DNA from: Rhabdophis nuchalis
Lineage: Eukaryota; Chordata; Lepidosauria; Squamata; Natricidae
Reading direction: 5' to 3'
Assembly (NCBI GenBank): GCA_039707465.1
Contig: CM077647.1
Span: forward strand, 175,704,663 to 175,768,662
Length of the DNA stretch: 64,000 nt
The notes under the pieces are model-generated. The model was not told where the DNA came from. It did not search any database and saw nothing but the letters and a program-made list of their open reading frames with translations. The translations under genes and the position numbers were made by a program. Below, piece after piece: positions 1-12,150 of this stretch; the first letter of the stretch is position 1, and each line of letters begins with the position of its first letter.

Positions 1-130
1 TCTGCTTCCTGTTCTGGCTCTGAAACCTGCCCAAGGTCTTCCTCATCTTCCAGGGCAGACTCATAGGACTCTTCGTTAGAAGAGTCTGTCAGCAGCTCAT
101 CCAGAGCCGGCTCGGCCACAACATATATCT
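1..130 (-). other. Unidentified fragment with an acidic open frame
   Basis: On the minus strand this stretch stays open for its whole length and would encode a run rich in Glu, Asp and Ser. It stops where GATA-type repeats begin near 140. It could be the edge of a transposon ORF lying to the left of the window. I do not recognise the family. Confidence 0.3.
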
Positions 131-600
131 AACTATTTGGATGGATGGATAGATAGATACAATATTTTTCAAAGTATAAGATGCATCTTCCCCCCCCCCA
201 AAAAGGCAGTGAAAATCTGGGTGTCTCTTATACACTGAATACAGAATATTTGGCCTCTCGAAACGCTGCCACGATGCCTCTCATTTTTTGCAAAAATGGA
301 TGTGCAGAGGATTTGTGAGGCCTGCAAAGTGCTTCTGGGGGCTGGGGAGGGCAAAAATGAGTGAATGGTTTTTGGACGTTTATGCCCCCCCCCAACCAGC
401 CCCAGGAGCCCTCTACAAGCCTCTCAAAGCCTATGCATGCCCAGTTGTTTGCCAATAAATTACTCAAGGATCTGGATGGGGCTGCCATAAGACTGAAAAT
501 CTGGCTGTGCTACAAGCATGAGAAATGGTTCTCTATTTGGATGGATGGATGGATGGATGGGTGGGTGGATGGATAGATGGAAGGAAGAAAGAAAAGAAGG
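131..600. repeat. Degenerate interspersed sequence with GGAT repeats
   Basis: A short GGAT/GATA run (137-160), a G/C-homopolymer-containing stretch of unknown family (170-460), and a (GGAT)n run at 538-580. From about 470 on (AAAATCTGGC, GCATGAGAAATGG) it matches the upstream flank found before most other V genes. No gene is supported here. Confidence 0.5.
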
Positions 601-792
601 AAGGAAGACATCCCAAAGTTGCTTTTCCAAGAGAAAAATTGGGCTTTCTTCTTTGTCTTTGAAGACATTTCGCTTCTCATCCAAGAAGCTTCTTCAGCAA
701 AGAAAGTTGGACTTTATCTCCATTCTCTGAATGAATAGAAAGTCTCCACTGAACCTGACTTTCTAGGCGCTTCTTTATACCTCACTGGGCTT

Positions 793-828
793 ATGCAAAT
801 GCCATCATGAAATGTTCCTCTATATAAG
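793..828 (+). promoter_or_regulatory. V1 promoter: octamer and TATA box
   Basis: The Ig octamer ATGCAAAT lies at 793-800 and TATATAAG at 821-828. The 36-bp octamer-to-TATA span recurs at nearly every V gene in the window. Oct-1/Oct-2 binding with OCA-B is the known role of this octamer in Ig promoters. Confidence 0.85.
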
Positions 829-908
829 CAGGCTCCTCATTTTACATCTTTACATTTTCTTCAAACCGTTATATGTCAAACCAGAGAAAACCTATTTAAA
901 AAAATACT

Positions 909-1360
909 ATGAATTTCCTCTTGTTTTTCTTTACTCTTGTAGCCATGACAAAATGTGAGTACATAATTTTGGCAAAAGTAACTATGTGATTTTTGTTTTC
1001 AGATGCATCTGAATCCTTGAAACCTCTTGACTCTTACTTCTTTAGGGTCCCTTGCTGAGGTTCAACTTGTGTCATCGGGGCCAGGAACTGTAAAACCAGG
1101 TCAAAATCTCAATCTGGTCTGTAAAATTACGGGTGTCTCCATCACTGATAGTAGCTACCTTTGGGATTGGATCCGTCAGCTTCCAAAGAAAGGCTTAGAA
1201 TGAATAGCCAGTATCTACCCCCATGATGGGAGAAAATGGTTCACCTCTTCTCTTCAAAGCCGCACCACCATCGCTTCAGAAAAATCCAAGAATGAGTTTT
1301 CCCTTCAGCTGAACTCCATGTCAACTTCTGACACTGCTGTGTATTATTGTGCAAGGCATA
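909..1360 (+). pseudogene. IGHV: V1: IGHV pseudogene (in-frame stop in FR2)
   Basis: The leader exon at 909-954 encodes a Met-Asn-Phe-Leu-Leu hydrophobic signal and ends at a GTGAG donor. The V exon at 1046-1360 begins after an AG acceptor, with a codon split T/GG across the splice. Framework landmarks are present: LVCK (first Cys), WIRQ, and YYCAR (second Cys). The Trp codon of the usual KGLEW motif is TGA at 1201-1203, which ends the frame. FR2 also reads LPKKG instead of PPGKG. The promoter and RSS look serviceable, so the gene could still rearrange but would give no full chain unless converted. Confidence 0.9.
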
Positions 1361-1399
1361 CACACTGACTGATTGTGCCTTCTCTTCTGTACCAAAACA
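1361..1399 (+). other. V1 RSS, 23-nt spacer
   Basis: Heptamer CACACTG at 1361-1367, spacer 1368-1390 (23 nt), nonamer ACCAAAACA at 1391-1399. The nonamer has one more change than those of the other V genes. Confidence 0.88.
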
Positions 1400-1529
1400 G
1401 GAAACTGATTCTGACAGGCCATTTCTCTTCCTTGCAGAAGATCAGCGCTCAGGGAATGATTGCATTTGAATTCTTTGAGTAATGTTTACCAAAAGAACAT
1501 TTTTTAAAATGTACTTAGTCGTTGACATG

Positions 1530-1828
1530 TCTAATGAAAGTTTAATGAAAAGAAGGAATAGGTGTGACATGACAGGAGTGTTCCAATATCTCAGGGGCTG
1601 CCACAGAGAAGAGTGGCAGATATTCACCAAAGCACCTGAGTGCAGGACAAGAAGCAATGGGTGGAAACTAATCAAGGAAAGAAGCAACTTAGAACTAAGG
1701 AGAAATTTCCTGACAACATAAACAGTTGATCATTGGGACAACTTGCCTCCAGAACTTGTAAACGTTCCAACACTGGAAGTTTTAAAGAAGAGTATGGACA
1801 AGCGTTTGTCTGAAATGGTGTATGTACA
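1530..1828 (+). mobile_element. Old CR1 ORF2 C-terminal fragment 3' of V1
   Basis: The translation contains SLMKRR, YLRGCH and RSNGWKL motifs that also end the intact CR1 ORF at 51016. The same fragment sits about 190 bp after the RSS of every V unit not broken by L1, so it was part of the ancestral duplicated unit. Confidence 0.85.
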
Positions 1829-2071
1829 GGATGGTGAATCTATGGTGGCACGTGGAGCCATTTGTCTGGGCACACGAGGCATTGTCCTGTCAGCTGCCCA
1901 GCACGCATGCTGACAGGGCACAGGGACTGAAATTATGAGGGCTTCCTGAAACCACTGAAGGAATAATAGCCAAGTACAATTATATAACTGTATTGTGAAA
2001 CGCCTTTATGTAATTGATGACACCCACAAATATTTGGTATTTAAACCAAATATATGGTATATATATTTTGT
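1829..2071. other. Intergenic stretch, possible hAT-like remnant
   Basis: The segment at about 1830-1925 (GATGGTGAATCTATGG followed by GGCACG) loosely resembles the start of the repeat at 2847. The rest is AT-rich. No gene is visible. Confidence 0.3.
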
Positions 2072-2079
2072 ATTTAAAC

Positions 2080-2554
<475 letters not shown>

Positions 2555-2562
2555 ATTTAAAC

Positions 2563-2760
2563 CCTGTGTTTAGCCTTAACAATCATTCTCTTTCACTTCC
2601 TGATTTAGAATCCTCTTGCGCAAGAGTAAATAAATACATGCTTTTTGTTGCTCATAGTCTCCTTGACTATCTCTTTAATATCTAGAAAATGTATACACTG
2701 CATTTTTCTCACAAGTGGTGCATCAGCCGGGAATAGGACATCTCATCTGGAGAAGAGCTT
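2563..2760 (+). mobile_element. Possible LTR end with primer-binding-site-like sequence
   Basis: AATAAATA near 2630 is followed by a U5-like stretch. Near 2714-2735 comes GTGGTGCATCAGCCGGGA, which resembles the start of the leader after an endogenous retrovirus LTR. No gag frame follows. This is an old fragment at best and the call rests on motif resemblance only. Confidence 0.35.
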
Positions 2761-2846
2761 TGACAGACCTTCGGATCTGGCAACACTTCCATTTGAAGTC
2801 TTCCAAGGAGAGTGGAAATGATTTTCCAGAGAGATTGGTCCTAACA

Positions 2847-3240
2847 CAGTGATGGCGAACCTTTTTTGGCTCGCGTGCCAAAAGTGGGGGGGAGCACAGG
2901 GGGGTCATGCACAGGCATGCCACACCCATAATGCAATGTGTGACCCCCAGTGCTTCCCCCGCCCATTTTTTGCATGCTTTTTCGCCTTCCCCAGGCTCCA
3001 GAGGCTTTATAGGCGCCTGGGGAGGACGAAAATAGGCTTCTGCCCCCCTCCCAGGAGGCCCTCTGGAAGCTTCAGGAGCCTCCCTAAAGCCTATGGAGTG
3101 CAAAAAATCCAGCCCTATGGGCAAACCGGAAGTTTGGGAATGGACTTCCGGTTTGCTCATAGGGCCGGTTTTAGCCCTCTGGAGCCTTCAGGGCCTTCCG
3201 AGGTTTCCCTGAAGGCTCTGGAAGGTAAAAAAAAAAAGGA
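2847..3240. mobile_element. hAT-like interspersed repeat, right end not found
   Basis: It begins CAGTGATGGCGAACC, a terminus typical of hAT-type repeats, followed by GC-rich palindromic sequence and an A-run near 3228. I could not find a matching right terminus or target duplication, so it may be truncated by the GA-rich array that follows. Confidence 0.45.
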
Positions 3241-3257
3241 CTCTACAAGCAAACTGG

Positions 3258-3258
3258 G

Positions 3259-3340
<82 letters not shown>

Positions 3341-3424
3341 ATCCATGTATTGTGATCAAAGAAGGAAGGAAGGAAGGAAGGAAGGAAGGAAGGAAGGAAG
3401 GAAGGAAGGAAGGAAGGAAGGAAG
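3258..3424. repeat. (GATA)n, (GA)n and (GGAA)n arrays upstream of V2
   Basis: GATA units pass into about 34 GA units (to 3337). After a 23-nt interval a GGAA array runs from 3361 to 3424. Confidence 0.95.
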
Positions 3425-3848
3425 ATACCCCAAAGTTGCTTTTTCAAGAGACAATACAGGTTTCTTCTTTTTCTTTGAAGATGTTTCACTTCTCATCCAA
3501 GAAGCTTTTTCAGCAAAGAAAGTTGCACTTCATCTCCATTCTCTGAATGGATGGAAAGTCTCCCCTGAACCTGGCTTTCTTGGAGGTTCCTTATACCTCA
3601 CTGGACTTATGCAAATACCATCACGAAATATTCCTCTTTATGTGTGAGGGGAACCTTTACCTTTAAGTCTGTAAACATCTCAGTTTGCTTATAGGCATTA
3701 CAGCTGGGATTTGAATGTGACGGAGGAAGGAAGGAAGGGAGGAAGGAAGGAGGGAGGAAGGAGGGAGGTAGAGAGGCTTCCTCCAGACTCTCCTAAAGAA
3801 TACAAGCTCAATTTGATTTCAAAGAACTACTTTATAGCCAGCTGATTT
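3425..3848. other. V2 upstream flank
   Basis: It contains the common pre-promoter segment (CCAAAGTTGC, TTCATCTCCATTCTCTGAATG, CTTATACCTCACTGG), then an octamer-like TTATGCAAATACC at about 3608, then a GGAA/GGGA run at 3721-3770. The octamer at about 3609-3616 is far from the leader, which suggests a duplicated promoter segment. Confidence 0.6.
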
Positions 3849-3881
3849 ATGCAAAACTTATAAGGTCTTCTCCTTTAAAAG
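3849..3881 (+). promoter_or_regulatory. V2 promoter: degenerate octamer and TATA-like box
   Basis: The octamer reads ATGCAAAA (3849-3856), one base off, and TTTAAAAG (3874-3881) takes the TATA position. This differs from the consensus arrangement of the other V genes, so V2 may be weakly expressed. Confidence 0.6.
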
Positions 3882-3959
3882 CAGAAGTCTCTTTTTGACA
3901 GCCACATCTTCCTCAAACTGTACATGTTGAATTAGAGGAAAAGTGTTTAAGGAACCATT

Positions 3960-4406
3960 ATGACTTACTGTCTGTTTTTCGTTTTTCTCATAGCCATTTC
4001 AAAACGTGAGTACAATTTTGCAAAAAGAAACAACATGATTTCTTTTTCCGATGTACGTGAATCCTAATTTTCATTTCTCTTTCTTCTTTAGGGTCCCTTG
4101 CTGAGCTTCAACTTGTGTCATCGGGGCCAGGAACTGTAAAACCAGGTCAAAATCTCAATCTGGTCTGTAAAATTACTGGTGTCTCCATCACTACTAGTAG
4201 CTACCTTTGGGACTGGATCCGTCAGCCTCCAGGGAAAGGCTTAGAATGGATAGCCAGAATCTACCCCTATGATGGAAGAAAATGGTTCTCCTCTTCTCTT
4301 CAAAGCCGCATCACCATCACTTCAGACAACTCCAAGAATGAGTATTCCCTTCAGTTGAACTCCGTGTCAGCTTCTGACACTGCTGTGTATTATTGCGCTG
4401 AAGATC
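3960..4406 (+). CDS. IGHV: V2: immunoglobulin heavy-chain variable gene, open
   Basis: Leader exon 3960-4005 (starts Met-Thr-Tyr-Cys, hydrophobic core), donor GTGAG, 86-nt intron, V exon 4092-4406. The V exon is open. It has [16 protein letters not shown] and DTAVYYC at the expected spacing for both disulphide cysteines and the core Trp. CDR1 carries TTSSY and CDR2 YPYDGRK. It is the most divergent member: FR1 starts AELQL where others read SEVQL, the leader differs, and the splice-split codon becomes Arg rather than Trp. The product is the antigen-binding domain of a B-cell receptor heavy chain after joining to D and J, which lie outside the window. Confidence 0.9.
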
Positions 4407-4445
4407 CACACTGACTGATTTTGCCTGACCTTCTGTGCAAAAACA
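4407..4445 (+). other. V2 RSS, 23-nt spacer
   Basis: Heptamer CACACTG 4407-4413, spacer 4414-4436, nonamer GCAAAAACA 4437-4445. Confidence 0.9.
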
Positions 4446-4559
4446 GGAAACTGATTCTGACAGGCCATTTCTCTTCCTTGCAGCAGATCAACATTCAGAG
4501 AATGAACACATTTGAATATTCGAAGCAATGTCTACCAAAGAACAGGTCTTAAAAACGTA

Positions 4560-4658
4560 CTCAGTCATTGAAATGTTTAATAAAAGTTTAATGTAAAGAA
4601 GGACTAAGGGGTGACATGATTGCAGTGCTCGAATATCTCAGGGGTTGCCACAAAGGGG
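4560..4658 (+). mobile_element. CR1 tail 3' of V2, first half
   Basis: This is the conserved post-RSS CR1 ORF2 tail, broken near 4658 by the L2-like mosaic. It resumes near 11858 at GAGGGAGTCAAGC. Confidence 0.8.
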
Positions 4659-4679
4659 ACCGCCCTTTGCACGGTCACT

Positions 4680-7600
4680 CATAGAATAGAATAGAATAAT
4701 TTAATTTATAGACCGCTCCTCTCCCCGTAGGGACTCGGAGCGGTACACAGGGAAAACTAAAACCACAATACAATAAATATACAAATATAATTAAGAACAA
4801 ATTAAATCTGGGCCTGTGCTAAAATCCCCTTAACATGCTAAAATACCCAATTAAAACAGCTAGACCCTGTAGAGAGAGGCTACCCAAGGCCGGCCAAATG
4901 GAAAAAATGAGTTTTTAATTTCAGACGGAAGGAGCGGAAGTCCGTGGTTGTTCTGATGTCGGGGGGAAGGTCGTTCCAGAGGGCTGGGCCCGCCACACAG
5001 AGAGCCCTTCCCCTGGGCGTCGCCCGCTGACAGAGTCTAGTGGACGGCACCCGGAGAAGTCCCTCTCTGTGGGAGCGAATCAGCCGTGAGGATGTATGAG
5101 GCAGGATCCGATCCCGCAGATAGCTAGGTCCCGAGCCATGGAGCGCTTTAAAAATGATGACTAATATCTTGAAGCGCACCTGGAAGACGACAGACAGCCA
5201 GTGCAACTCGCGCAGAAGTGGAGTTATGTGGGCAAATCTGGAGGTACCCAAGATTGCCCGCGCGGCTGCATTCTGAACCATCTGAAGTCTCCGGGTGCAC
5301 CTCAAGGGAAGCCCCATGTAGAGAGAGTTACAATAGTCCAGTCGCGATGTCACGAGAGCATGAGTGACTGTGCGAAGGGTGTCCCGATCCAATAGGGGGC
5401 GCAACTGGCGAACCAGGCGAACCTGGTAAAACGCCCTCCTGGCCACGGCTGTCACTTGATCTTCCATGGACAGCCGGGCATCCAGGAGGACACCCAAGTT
5501 GCGCGCCCCATCCACAGGGGCAAGATGTTCGCCCCCTATGGCCAGCGATGGAGTCAGCTGGTTGAATCGGGCAGCCGGAAACCACAGCCACTCAGTCTTG
5601 GTCGGGTTGAGCCTGAGTCCGTTACTTCCCATCCAGATCCGCATGGCTTCCAGGCACTGGCACATCACTGCTACGGCATCGTTGGGGTGGTTTGGGGTAG
5701 AAATGTACAGCTGTGTATCATCAGCGTACAGATGGTACTCTACCCCAAAACCACGGATGATCTCACCCCGCGGCTTCATATATGTGTTGAACAGGAGAGG
5801 CGAGAGGACCGACCCCTGAGGCACCCCACATGTGAGGGGTCTCGAGGTCGACCTCTGCTCTCCTGCCAACACAAATTGCGATCGGCCAGAGAGGTAGGAG
5901 GAGAACCACCGTAAAACGGTGCCTCCCACCCCCAACCCCCCCAGCCGATGCAATAGGATACCATGGTCGCCGAGAGGTCTAATAGGACCAGGATGGAGGA
6001 ACAACCCCCATCTCTGTCCCTCCAGAGATCATCAACCAACGCGACCAATGCCGTCTCAGTGCTATGCCCGGGCCGGAAGCCGGACTGGCGCGGGTCTAGA
6101 TAATCAACTTCCTCCAGGTGACGGGGAAACTGTTGTGCCACCACACTCTCAACAACCTTCGCCAAAAAGGGAAGGTTGGAGACTGGACGATAGTTGTTTA
6201 ATAAAGCTGGGTCCAAAGAGGGCTTCTTAAGGAGGGGCCTCACCATAGCCTCTTTTAGGGAAGGAGGCAAGGAACCCTCACTTAAGGATGCGTTGACAAC
6301 CTCTTGGAGCCAGCCTCGTGTCACCTCCCAGGATGCCAGTACAAGCCAGGAGGGACACGGGTCCAATAAACATGTGGTGGCTCGCAGTCGCCCACGTAAC
6401 CTGTCCATATCCTCGGAAGTAACGGAGTCAAACTCCTCCCAAACAAGATCTGTCTCGTGGCATCCCACTGGGCCGTCAATGGGGGCTAGCTCGTTCTGTA
6501 TCTGAGCGATTTTCTCCTGCAGAAAAGTCACAAATTCCTCTGCTCTGCCCTGTAGCGGGGCTTCCCGCACCCTCTGTTGAAGGAGGGAGCGGGTCACCCT
6601 AAACAGGGCAGCAGAGCGGTTTTCTGCGGATGCTATGAGAGTGGCACAATGATGACGTTTGGCCACTCTCAGCGCCACAATGTAAGTCCGTAACTGGGCT
6701 CTTACTTGTGTCCGGTCAGATTCAGAACGGGTAGACCTCCATCTTCTCTCTAGGCATCTCTTGTGGCGTTTCATCCCCCTCAGCTCCTCGGTAAACCAAG
6801 GAGCCGGGGCGACTCGCCGCCGCAAGAGAGGTCGCAAGGGCGCGACCCGATCCAAGGCCCCCGTGGTCGCAGTGTTCCATGCGGCCACGAGGTCCTCCAT
6901 CGGGGCGCGGGTCAGGGGTACAGGAAGTGGCCCAAGCGCCGTCTGGAACCCATCCGGGTCCATAAGGCACCTGGGGCGAAACCAGATCGATGGCTCTGGT
7001 TCCGCCTCCCCGCGGAGGGGAGTAGCGGTCGGAAAATCGAGCCGGAGAAGTGAGTGGTCTGACCATGACAAGGGCGTGATGACTATATCCCCTATACCCA
7101 GATCACTCTTCCATTGGCCAGAGACAAAGATGAGATCCGGTGTATGTCCACCCTCGTGGGTGGGGCCTTGAATTAATTGGGTCAGGTCCATGGCCGTCAT
7201 GGAAGCCATGAACTCCCGAGCTGCCACGGATGATTCGCCCACCGATGGCAGATTAAAGTCCCCCATGACCAAAAGTCTGGGGGTCTCAACTGCCACCGTA
7301 GTGATCACCTCCAGGAGCTCGGGCAGGGCTGCTGCTACATAGCGGGGAGCCAGGTATACAACCAGCAAGCCCAACTGCCTCCCTAGGCCCCACTTCACGC
7401 AGAGGGACTCACAACCGGTAGTCTGTGGCACAATGGTCTCTCTCGGCTCAAGATCTTCCTTTATTATGACCGCCACCCCACCACCCCTACCTAGGGCCCG
7501 GGGCTGATGAAAAGCGCGGTAGCCTGGTGGGCACATTTCAACGAGGGGGAGTCCACCCTCGTGGCCCAACCAGGTCTCTGCTATTCCAGCCAGGTCCGGC

Positions 7601-8170
7601 TCCCCCTCTGACACAAGGTCATGGATGAGGGGGGCTTTGTTGACAATGGACCTGGCGTTACAAAACATCAGCCTCAGGCCCTGGCTCTGTATTCCCTGAC
7701 CACCTAGCCTGCGGGGGTTGTGACAACTAACCGTTTGCAACCAACGGCTACGTGTCCCCAACCGGGAGGATGGAACTTGCCTCCCCTCGGACCTGCCTCT
7801 CCCCACGACCTTCTGAATGGAAATGCCCTCCGCGGGAACGACTCGTGTTTCTCCCCCCCTCACGGATTCTTCCGCTTCCCTCCGTCGCCTGTTGGCCTGG
7901 CCCTCTCTCTCTAACTGTACATACCCTCCCTCCTTCTCCCTGGGACCCCCTAAAACCCGCATTAAAAACCTCCCTAAAAACCCCCTCAACCTGCGCTTCG
8001 CCCACCTCTCAGGAATAATCAATCCGTCCTCGAGGTGGGCCCGTGATAGACAGGAGGGCCAGGCCTGCGAGAGAGGAGACTCCCGCAGGCCAAGGAGGTC
8101 GCGCCTAGAGTACACGTTAAAACCTCAGGGTGGTTCCAAACCAGGAAGGCAAAAACACAAGTCCGAAATA
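4680..8170 (-). mobile_element. L2-like (CR1-group) LINE a: endonuclease-RT, frameshifted
   Basis: Minus-strand element. The 3' tail (AATAGAATAG) is at 4680, and the 3'UTR has a conserved hairpin-like GGACTCGGAGCGG. The long frames at 8115-5776 and 6004-4880 together hold an AP endonuclease (NARSIVNK near its start, GDFNLP, SDHSLL) and reverse transcriptase ([39 protein letters not shown]). Comparison with the copy at 42640 shows a 16-bp deletion near 5969 that shifts the frame just after LLDLSA, so this copy is inactive. Its 5' boundary is unclear; 8115-8340 has no clear homology. Confidence 0.85.
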
Positions 8171-8344
8171 AGTGGCTGAGTGCAGGATGTTCTTCAGGAT
8201 GGGGGGGGGGGTAAAGTCAGAATCCAGAGTCTTATGGATGGGGGGATCAAGTCCAATCCCATTACAGGCCCCATCCATCTGTCCTTCCAACCAAGGGGCT
8301 TAGTTCGTAACAGCCCTCTAATGGCCCAGATATTATCAGCCAGC

Positions 8345-9040
8345 CAGCCTCCACCAGTCCCGGGCACTCATGCGCTTGTGACGTCTCGGTTGAACTATTG
8401 TAATGCTCTCTACATGGGGCTCCCCTTGAGATGCACTCGAAGGCTACAGCTGGTCCAGAATGCGGCCGCGCAGGCAGTTATGGGAGCTACTAGATACTCC
8501 CATGTTACACCACTCCTGCGCGAGCTGCACTGGCTGCCTGTGGCCTTTCGGGTGCGTTTCAAGGTGTTGACTATCATCTTTAAAGTGCTCCATGGCACAG
8601 GACCTAGTTATTTGCAGGATCGTATCCTGCCCCATACATCCCTTCGGCCGATTAGCTCACACAGAGAGGGACTTCTCCAGGTGCCGTCCACCAGGCAATT
8701 CCAGCGGGCGATGCCCAGGGGAAGGGCCTTCTCTGTGATGGGCCTGACCCTCTGGCACGACCTACCCCCGGATATTAGAACGATTACAGACCTCCGTGTT
8801 TTCCGCCAAAAATTAAAAACTTATCTGTTCCATCAGGCTGGCTTGGCCTAATTTATGCTTCTCGCCCCAGTCTGTATTTTCAAATTGTTTATTTGGTTTT
8901 AATGGGTTGCAATTTTAATTGTTTTTAGTACATGGTAATTTAATTTGTTTTTAATCTTGTTATGTTTTTAGATGGTTTTTAATTTTCCTGTACACCGCCC
9001 CGAGTCCCTTTGGGGAGAGGGGGCGGTTTATAAATGTGTC
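8345..9040 (+). mobile_element. L2-like LINE b, RT C-terminal fragment
   Basis: The plus-strand frame at 8345-8851 has the [16 protein letters not shown] and LHWLPV motifs that end the RT ORF. A 3'UTR with ACCGCCCCGAGTCCC follows, to about 9040. 5'-truncated. Confidence 0.85.
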
Positions 9041-9905
9041 TGGAGGCCGTACGGGGCTGGATGGGTAGCAACAAACTCAGACTCAACCCGTCCAAGACCG
9101 AGTGGCTGTGGTTTCCAGCACCCCGGTACAGCCAGATAAATCCAACACTGGCCATTGGGGGCGTCCAACTAGCCCCCCGTGGAGAGGGCCCGCAACTTGG
9201 GTGTCCTCCTTGATTCCTGGCTGACCATGGAGGACCATGTGTCGGCCGTGGCCAGGGGGGCGTTTTATCAGGTACGCTTGATATGCCAGTTGCGCCCCTT
9301 ACTGGACCGGGGAGCTCTTCGCACAGTCACTCAGGCATTGGTGACATCTCGGCTGGACTACTGTAACACTCTCTACATGGGGCTCCCCTTGAGGTGCACT
9401 CGAAGATTACAGCTAGTCCAGAATGCGGCCACGCGGGTAATTATGGGTGCCGCAAGGCAGGCCCACATAACACCTCTCCTGCGTGAGCTGCACTGGCTGC
9501 CTGTGGCCTTTCGGGTGCGCTACAAGGTGCTGACGACCATCTTCAAAGCGCTCCATGGCTCGGGGCCTAGCTATATCCGCGACCGCCTCTTGCCCCATAC
9601 ATCCCTTCGACCGATCCGCTCCCACAGAGAGGGCCTTCTCAGGGTACCGTCGGCCGGGCAATGCCGGTTGGCGGTGCCCAGGGGAAGAGCCTTCTCTGTG
9701 GCGGGCCCTGCCCTCTGGAATGACCTTCCCCCCGATCTACGCACCTTCGTGGACCTCCGCCTCTTCCGCCAACGTCTTAAAACTTACTTATTCCAACAAG
9801 CCGGCCTAGCATAACCCTGTTTCTGATTTTAAAGGGATAATTTTAAATTTTAGAGTGTTAGTATTTTAGCACAGGGAATTATTTAATTAGTTTTTAAAAT
9901 TTTGG
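9041..9905 (+). mobile_element. L2-like LINE c, RT C-terminal fragment
   Basis: It begins abruptly inside the RT domain (SNKLRLNPSKTEW-type sequence, frame-shifted near 9175) directly after the tail of element b. The open part is 9179-9814, ending in LFQQAGLA and followed by a short AT-rich tail. Confidence 0.85.
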
Positions 9906-11733
9906 ATTTTTTTTTTTAATTCAATTTATACCCCGCCCTTCTCCAAACGGACCCAGGGCGGCGCACAGGAAAATTAAAATACATACAAAACATCATATAA
10001 AATTTAAAAAACTAATTCAATAGAACCTGTGCTAAAACCAGATTAAAATCCCCAAATTTAAAAACTATCTAAAAGTCAGTATAGGAGGCTACGCTAGGCC
10101 GGCTAGATGGAACAAATGTGTCTTAAGACACTTGCGGAAGAGGCGGAGGTCAGAGATGGTGTGAAGTTCAGGGGGTAAGTCGTTCCAAAGGGCTGGACCT
10201 GCCACAGAGAAGGCTCTCCCCCTGGGTGTCGCCAGTCGGCACCCTAAGGAGACCCTCTCTGTGGGAGCGTATTGGTCTGAGGGATGTATGGGGCAGGAGG
10301 CGGTCTCGCATATAACTAGGCCCCGAGCCATGGAGCGCTTTAAAGATGGTCGTCAGAACCTTGAAGCGCACCCGAAAGACCACAGGAAGCCAGTGCAGCT
10401 CGCGCAGGATAGGTGTTATGTGGGAGCGTCTAGGCGCTCCCGTAATCACCCGCGCGGCTGCATTCTGGACTAACTGCAGCTTTCGAGTGCACCTCAAGGG
10501 AAGCCCCATGTAGAGAGCATTACAGTAGTCGAGTCGAGAGGTCACGAGGGCCTGAGTGACTGTGCGAAGGGCAGCCCGGTCCAGTAAGGGCCGCAATTGG
10601 CGCATCAGGCGTACCTGATGGAAAGCCCCCCTGGCCACAGCCGCCACATGGTCCTCCATGGACAGCCGGGAATCCAGGAGGACACCCAAATTGCGCGCCC
10701 TCTCCACGGGGGCCGGTGTTTCGCCCCCAATGGCCAGAGTTGGAATAATCTGGCTGAACCGGGGTGCCGGAAGCCACAGCCACTCAGTCTTGGACGGGTT
10801 GAGCCTGAGTTTGTTACTACCCATCCAGATCCGTACGGCCTCCAAACACCGGGACATGATCTCGACGGCATCGTTGGGGTGGTCTGGGGTGGATATGTAC
10901 AACTGAGTATCATCAGCGTACAGATGATATCCCACCCCAAAACCACGGATGATCTCGCCCAGCGGCTTCATGTATGTGTTGAACAGTAGGGGCGAGAGGA
11001 CCGACCCTTGAGGTACCCCACATACGAGGGGCCTCGAGGCCGACCTCTGCCCCCCTGCCAACACATATTGCAACCGACCAGAGAGGTAAGACGAGAACCA
11101 CCGTAGAACGGTGCCTCCCAGCCCCAACCCCCCCAGTCGGCGCAATAGGATACCATGGTCGATGGTATCAAAAGCCGCTGAGAGGTCTAATAGGACTAGG
11201 ATAGAGGAATATCCTCTATCCCGCGCCCTCCAGAGATCATCAACCAACGCGACCAATGCCGTCTCGGTGCTATGCCCGGGTCGGAAGCCGGACTGGCGCG
11301 GGTCTAGATAATCAACTTGCTCCAAGTGTCGCGGAAACTGTTGGGCCACCACACTCTCAACAACCTTCACTAAAAAGTGAAGGTTGGAGACGGGACGATA
11401 GTTCTCTAGTAATGCTGGATCCAGGGACGGCTTCTTGAGGAGGGGCCTTACTACCGCCTCTTTCAAGACGGCAGGCAAGGACCCCTCACTCAAAGATGCG
11501 TTGACAATGCCCTGGAGCCAGCCTCGTGTCGTCTCCCAGGATGCCAGTACAAGCCAGGAGGGACACGGGTCCAATAAACATGTGGTAGCCCTAAGTCTCT
11601 TTGACAACTTGTCCATATCCTCGGTAGTAACAAAATCAAACTCCTCCCAAGATGGTGTCTCAAGAGCAACCTCGGACCGCTCAGCTGGACCACTGTCGAT
11701 GGAGGGCAGCTCGATGGAGGGCAGCTCGCTCCG
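9906..11733 (-). mobile_element. L2-like LINE d, RT domain
   Basis: Minus-strand copy with a long RT frame at 11616-10168 containing NYRPVSNL, HSTETALVALVDD, AAFDTIDHGIL, QGSVLSPLL and YADDTQLY. A short deletion near 10235 moves the last 80 codons to another frame (10331-10089). The endonuclease is missing, so it is 5'-truncated and inactive. It is about as open as any RT copy in this family here. Confidence 0.87.
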
Positions 11734-11857
11734 AATCCGAGTGATTTTGTACTGTGTATGTTTTTTAATGATGCCTGTGCGCCACCCTGGGTCCTTTTTT
11801 AGGAGAAGGGCGGGGTATAAATTTTTTAAAAAATATTATTAATTAAATTATTAAATT
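11734..11857 (+). mobile_element. L2-like LINE e, 3' tail only
   Basis: About 120 bp with CGCCACCCTGGGTCC and GGGCGGGGTATAAA, the family 3'UTR end, followed by AT-rich sequence. It abuts the resumed V2 CR1 tail. Confidence 0.7.
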
Positions 11858-12150
11858 AAGAGGGAGTCAAGCTATTCTCCAAGGCATCTGAGGGCAGAAC
11901 AAGAAGCAATGGGTGGAAAATAATCTAGGAGAGAAGCAATTTAGACCTACGGAGAAATTTCCTGACAGTAAGAACAGTTAATCAGTGGGACAACTTGGCT
12001 CCAGAAGTTGCAAATGCTCCAACACTGGAAGTTTTTAAGAAGAGATTGGACAACCATTTGTCTGAAGTGTTAAAGGATCTCCTGCTTGAGCAGAGGGTTG
12101 GACTAGAAGACCTCCAAGTTCCTTTCCAATTATTCTCTTAAATTAAACTG
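11858..12150 (+). mobile_element. CR1 tail 3' of V2, second half
   Basis: It resumes at GAGGGAGTCAAGC and runs through RSNGWK-type codons to the old CR1 3'UTR (GGTTGGACTAGAAGACCTCC). Confidence 0.8.

Noticed and set aside
3600..3650. A second V gene just upstream of V2 at the octamer near 3609
   Set aside because: No TATA, leader or V exon follows; it looks like a duplicated promoter segment.
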